This document shows, piece by piece, positions 14,604 through 16,779 of a stretch of 16,779 nt of DNA. This stretch comes from GCA-2737125 sp044336815 (GTDB lineage: Bacteria; Actinomycetota; Actinomycetes; S36-B12): positions 1 through 16,779 of the forward strand of contig JBIIOU010000031.1 of the NCBI GenBank assembly GCA_044336815.1. The letters run 5' to 3'. The translations under genes and the position numbers were made by a program. The notes beneath the pieces were generated by a model. It saw only the letters and a program-made list of their open reading frames with translations. It was not told the origin of the DNA and did not search any database. Position 1 is the first letter of the stretch. Each line of letters starts with the position of its first letter.

Positions 14604-15395
14604 GTGGTCGTGGGCAATGGTGAAGTCGCACCCGATATCGAAGACCGCAGCGTGCTTATGCGGGTGGCTCCGGCGCCCGATAATGAAATCGCGTACGGGC
14701 CACTGCCCGATCAAGTAGCCGACTGCTTTTTTAGCGCTGACCTTGGTCCAGCCGCGGCGCGACCGTTACTACTGCTGCTTCACGGGGGCTACTGGCGCCC
14801 GCGATTTGACCGTGAGCACCTGCGCACTTTCGCGGCCGCGGTCGCAGACGCTGGCTGGCAGGTGGCCTCAATCGAATACCGGCGCATCCCCGGTGATCCT
14901 GATGCGATGGTTGCTGATGTGCGGGCTGCAATCGAGAACCTTCCTGATCAGATCGCCGGTCATAATGGCGAGGTCATCATCATTGGGCACTCCGCCGGAG
15001 GCCACTTAGCGTTATGGGCAGCGGCTCAAGTAGCCCTCGCAGAACCGAGCCGAACTCAAATTACCTGCGTCATCGCACTCGCACCCGTAAGTGATCTAGA
15101 ACTTGCCCAGCAACTTGATCTCAATGATGGTGGTGTTCGTGCTTTTCTGGGCCGCCCGGCTGAAGAAAGAGCTGACTTAAATCCAATGCACCTACCCCCG
15201 CTGTGCCCGGTAACCTGCCTACACGGCAACTTGGATTCACTAGTCCCGATCACACTGTCGCGAAACTACGTTGCTGCACATGCAGGCAACTCCGTCAACT
15301 TGATCGAAATCGAAGGCATCGCCCATTTCGAACTAATTGACCCGAGCAGCATCGCCTGGCCCGCGGTCTTGGACGCCCTGGGGTCAATCAGTTAA
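14604..15395 (+). CDS. Alpha/beta-hydrolase, probable kynurenine formamidase (arylformamidase)
   Basis: 263 residues from the GTG at 14604; an ATG at 14658 is a possible later start. An alpha/beta-hydrolase with the HGGYW oxyanion motif (60-64) characteristic of eukaryotic-type kynurenine formamidases (BNA7/AFMID), the nucleophile elbow GHSAGGH (S130), and candidate triad members D211 (HGNLDSLVP) and H241 (IAHFELID). The family hydrolyses N-formylkynurenine to kynurenine and formate. Context is strong: a tryptophan 2,3-dioxygenase gene and an Lrp/AsnC regulator follow within 1 kb. The commonest bacterial formamidase (KynB, metal-dependent cyclase-like) is a different fold. It could instead be a general carboxylesterase of the same superfamily. 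Confidence 0.75.
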   Translation: MVVGNGEVAPDIEDRSVLMRVAPAPDNEIAYGPLPDQVADCFFSADLGPAAARPLLLLLHGGYWRPRFDREHLRTFAAAVADAGWQVASIEYRRIPGDPDAMVADVRAAIENLPDQIAGHNGEVIIIGHSAGGHLALWAAAQVALAEPSRTQITCVIALAPVSDLELAQQLDLNDGGVRAFLGRPAEERADLNPMHLPPLCPVTCLHGNLDSLVPITLSRNYVAAHAGNSVNLIEIEGIAHFELIDPSSIAWPAVLDALGSIS

Positions 15396-15481
15396 CCGCC
15401 GGCCGCCTGCAGGTTAATCGCGCCATCACCATGAAGTCGAAATTATAAACTTATGGCCGGTAGACCTTGGTGAAGGCTTGG

Positions 15482-15934
15482 TTAGTTTTGGGGCGCCACC
15501 ACGTCACTTCGGATCAGCGGGCTCGACAGAATCAAGGTGCTCGATGGCGTGCCATAGGCGGCTAGCTTGTCGATTAGTTGCTCAAAGTCTTGCATTGATA
15601 CCGCAGTCACTTTTAGTACCGAGCAATCCGTACCCGTCACCCGATGGATTTCTAGCACCCCGGGCCAGCTTGCAACAGCTGGATCGCGCAAAACACAGGT
15701 GCTTCCGTAGCAAGCAATGCGCACCATTGCGAGCACTGACCAGCCGGTCTCGGCAAGATCAATGCCCGCGTGATAGCCGGTGATCACCCCCGCTTGCTCT
15801 AGTCGGCGCACCCGCTCACCCACCGCTGGCGCCGATAGGTGCACCCGCCTTGATAGTTCGCTAAAAGAGAGTCGCGCATCGAGTTGGAGCTCGGCAAGGA
15901 GTTTCCAATCAATTTGATCGAGGGTAATAGCCAC
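15482..15934 (-). CDS. Lrp/AsnC-family transcriptional regulator (KynR-like by context)
   Basis: 150 residues from the GTG at 15934, chosen because AAAGG lies 7 nt upstream; the frame is open to an ATG at 15967, but no ribosome-binding site is there. N-terminal winged HTH (about 4-60): LDQIDWKLLAELQLDARLSF, ELSRRVHLSAPAVGERVRRLEQAGVI, then GYHAGID. The C-terminal RAM/AsnC domain follows with the VLEIHRVTGTDCSVLKV segment that forms the effector-binding dimer face. Such proteins respond to amino acids. It is divergent from the tryptophan dioxygenase gene and convergent with the formamidase gene, so it most likely controls tryptophan/kynurenine catabolism, like Pseudomonas KynR, an Lrp/AsnC kynurenine sensor; that analogy is inference. 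Confidence 0.9.
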   Translation of the reverse strand: MAITLDQIDWKLLAELQLDARLSFSELSRRVHLSAPAVGERVRRLEQAGVITGYHAGIDLAETGWSVLAMVRIACYGSTCVLRDPAVASWPGVLEIHRVTGTDCSVLKVTAVSMQDFEQLIDKLAAYGTPSSTLILSSPLIRSDVVAPQN

Positions 15935-16053
15935 GGGGTAACCTTTCAATCGATAAGTCAAGTACATTTTTGGGTTGTGATCTGAAAGTCTACTTCATAT
16001 TTACCCTTATATTCCTACTTCCGCGACCGTACTTTGATCAGCATCATGTCCCA
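15935..16053. promoter_or_regulatory. Divergent Lrp/AsnC regulator - tryptophan dioxygenase control region
   Basis: 119 bp, distinctly AT-richer than its surroundings, shared by two divergent genes. On the plus strand TATATT (16009-16014) is a good -10 candidate for the dioxygenase, with no convincing -35. The heptamer CTACTTC occurs twice (15991-15997 and 16016-16022), 25 bp apart, and inverted AAGTA/TACTT half-sites flank the region, compatible with Lrp-type cooperative binding. No Shine-Dalgarno site precedes the dioxygenase ATG. The exact operator is not defined. Confidence 0.45.
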
Positions 16054-16779
16054 ATGACTACCCACGCGACCGCAGCAGATCGAGACCAGCGGGCCGCCAC
16101 CACCGGTGGCGCTCCAATCGTTGAGTTCACCGGCGAAACCCCATACGACCAATACGTGCACACCATGGAACTCCATCGCATGCAAAAGACCCGCACCAAT
16201 GAGCCCACCGAACTGCCCTTCTTGGTGATTTCGCAGGTCATGGAGTTGTATTTCGGATTGATCTGGCGTGAATGGCAACGAGCAATTGCCGAGATGCGAG
16301 CTGACGACATTCTCGGCGCTGTCGTAACCCTGCGCCGTTCGACACTGCATTGGCAGGCCTTGAACGCCACTTGGCCATCATTTAATGCCATGACACCGAT
16401 GGAGTTTGGTCGCTTCCGGGATCAACTCGGGGTTGCATCAGGCTTTCAATCTTGGACCTACCGTCATGTTGAGTTCATGATGGGCTTGAAGTCACGGGCA
16501 CTAACCCGGCTCTATGAACCCAACCCCGAGGTGTTCATCCCGCTAATTGCGACCCTAGAGTCACCAAGCCTTTATGAGGAGGGTCTCGCCTGCCTAGTAC
16601 GCGCCGGATACGCCATCGATGCCGACCACCTCAATGGTGATCACGCCGAGGCGTACACGCCAAATGATTCAGTCCAGGCGGCGTGGGTGAAGGTCTATAC
16701 CGAACTTCCGGTCAATGATCCACTACGTATGCTCGGTGATGTGCTTTCGGAGATCTCACAGGCCTTCCTGGATTGGCGG
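16054..16779 (+). CDS. Tryptophan 2,3-dioxygenase-family protein, 3' truncated
   Basis: The first 242 residues are in the window; the haem-ligating proximal histidine would lie beyond the edge. Family hallmarks: TPYDQYV (Y31, Y34; equivalent to Y24/Y27 of Xanthomonas TDO), PFLVISQVMELYF (F56), MTPMEFGRFRDQLGVASGFQSWTYRHVEF (R137 at the substrate-carboxylate arginine), and ESPSLYEEGL. The enzyme oxidatively opens the indole of L-tryptophan to N-formylkynurenine using haem and O2. Notably the distal active-site histidine of the FI..HQ..ELW motif is replaced by serine (S60), as in IDO enzymes, and the following ELWxK reads ELYFG. It could therefore be a diverged TDO or a family member acting on a modified tryptophan. 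The nearby formamidase and Lrp regulator favour kynurenine formation. Confidence 0.88.
   Translation, partial: MTTHATAADRDQRAATTGGAPIVEFTGETPYDQYVHTMELHRMQKTRTNEPTELPFLVISQVMELYFGLIWREWQRAIAEMRADDILGAVVTLRRSTLHWQALNATWPSFNAMTPMEFGRFRDQLGVASGFQSWTYRHVEFMMGLKSRALTRLYEPNPEVFIPLIATLESPSLYEEGLACLVRAGYAIDADHLNGDHAEAYTPNDSVQAAWVKVYTELPVNDPLRMLGDVLSEISQAFLDWR

Noticed and set aside
15392..15417. TTAACC/GGTTAA inverted repeat at the end of the formamidase gene as a terminator
   Set aside because: Short stem with a 14-nt loop, no following T run; too weak to call.
16046..16057. Three-residue leader ORF (ATG TCC CAA TGA) whose stop overlaps the dioxygenase ATG
   Set aside because: Too short to distinguish from chance and lacks tryptophan codons or a ribosome-binding site; not an attenuation leader.

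Overview
This window looks like chromosomal DNA from a free-living, probably aquatic (freshwater-type) actinobacterium. The evidence is moderate-to-high GC content, a DUF3263 protein (an actinobacterial family), a heliorhodopsin very close to the actinobacterial type protein, many GTG starts, and several genes without a Shine-Dalgarno site that instead carry a TANNNT-like box just upstream of the start, as in leaderless transcripts. The genus cannot be fixed from this sequence. I see no mobile element, CRISPR array, rRNA or tRNA. The window cuts a gene at each end.

Layout. (1) 3-3880, plus strand: the 3' part of a zinc-type medium-chain dehydrogenase, two tandem PRISE-type (progesterone 5-beta-reductase/iridoid-synthase-like) SDR enone reductases, and a double-domain EthD-like protein. 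This looks like a small catabolic operon for an enone-containing (terpenoid- or steroid-like) compound; the substrate is unknown. (2) 3888-5213, minus: a DEAD-box RNA helicase with a long upstream region. (3) 5562-7003: a small secreted cysteine-containing protein (minus) divergent from a TauE/SafE-family permease (plus). (4) 6998-9422, minus: a tight three-gene operon of heliorhodopsin, a DUF554 membrane protein and a UbiA-family prenyltransferase. (5) 9484-11994, plus: a pterin-4a-carbinolamine dehydratase, a GNAT-type acetyltransferase with an extra C-terminal domain, and an LtrA-family membrane protein. (6) 11991-13561, minus: DUF3263 protein translationally coupled to a sugar-type ABC solute-binding protein that has no permease or ATPase gene in the window. 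(7) 13705-14513, minus: a CPBP intramembrane protease followed by a 9-bp-period tandem repeat. (8) 14604-16779: a tryptophan-to-kynurenine locus with a kynurenine-formamidase-like hydrolase (plus), an Lrp/AsnC regulator (minus) and a 3'-truncated tryptophan 2,3-dioxygenase (plus), the last two divergent.

How the genes may work together. Three groups are functionally coherent. In the kyn locus, the dioxygenase would make N-formylkynurenine, the formamidase would release kynurenine, and the Lrp/AsnC protein is a plausible local regulator. In the heliorhodopsin operon, a photosensory membrane protein is co-transcribed with two other integral membrane proteins, one a lipid-modifying prenyltransferase. 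In the left-hand operon, a dehydrogenase and two ene-reductases suggest stepwise alcohol/enone processing. The most striking details are the serine at the position of the distal active-site histidine in the dioxygenase and the conserved-looking coupling of heliorhodopsin to DUF554 and UbiA.
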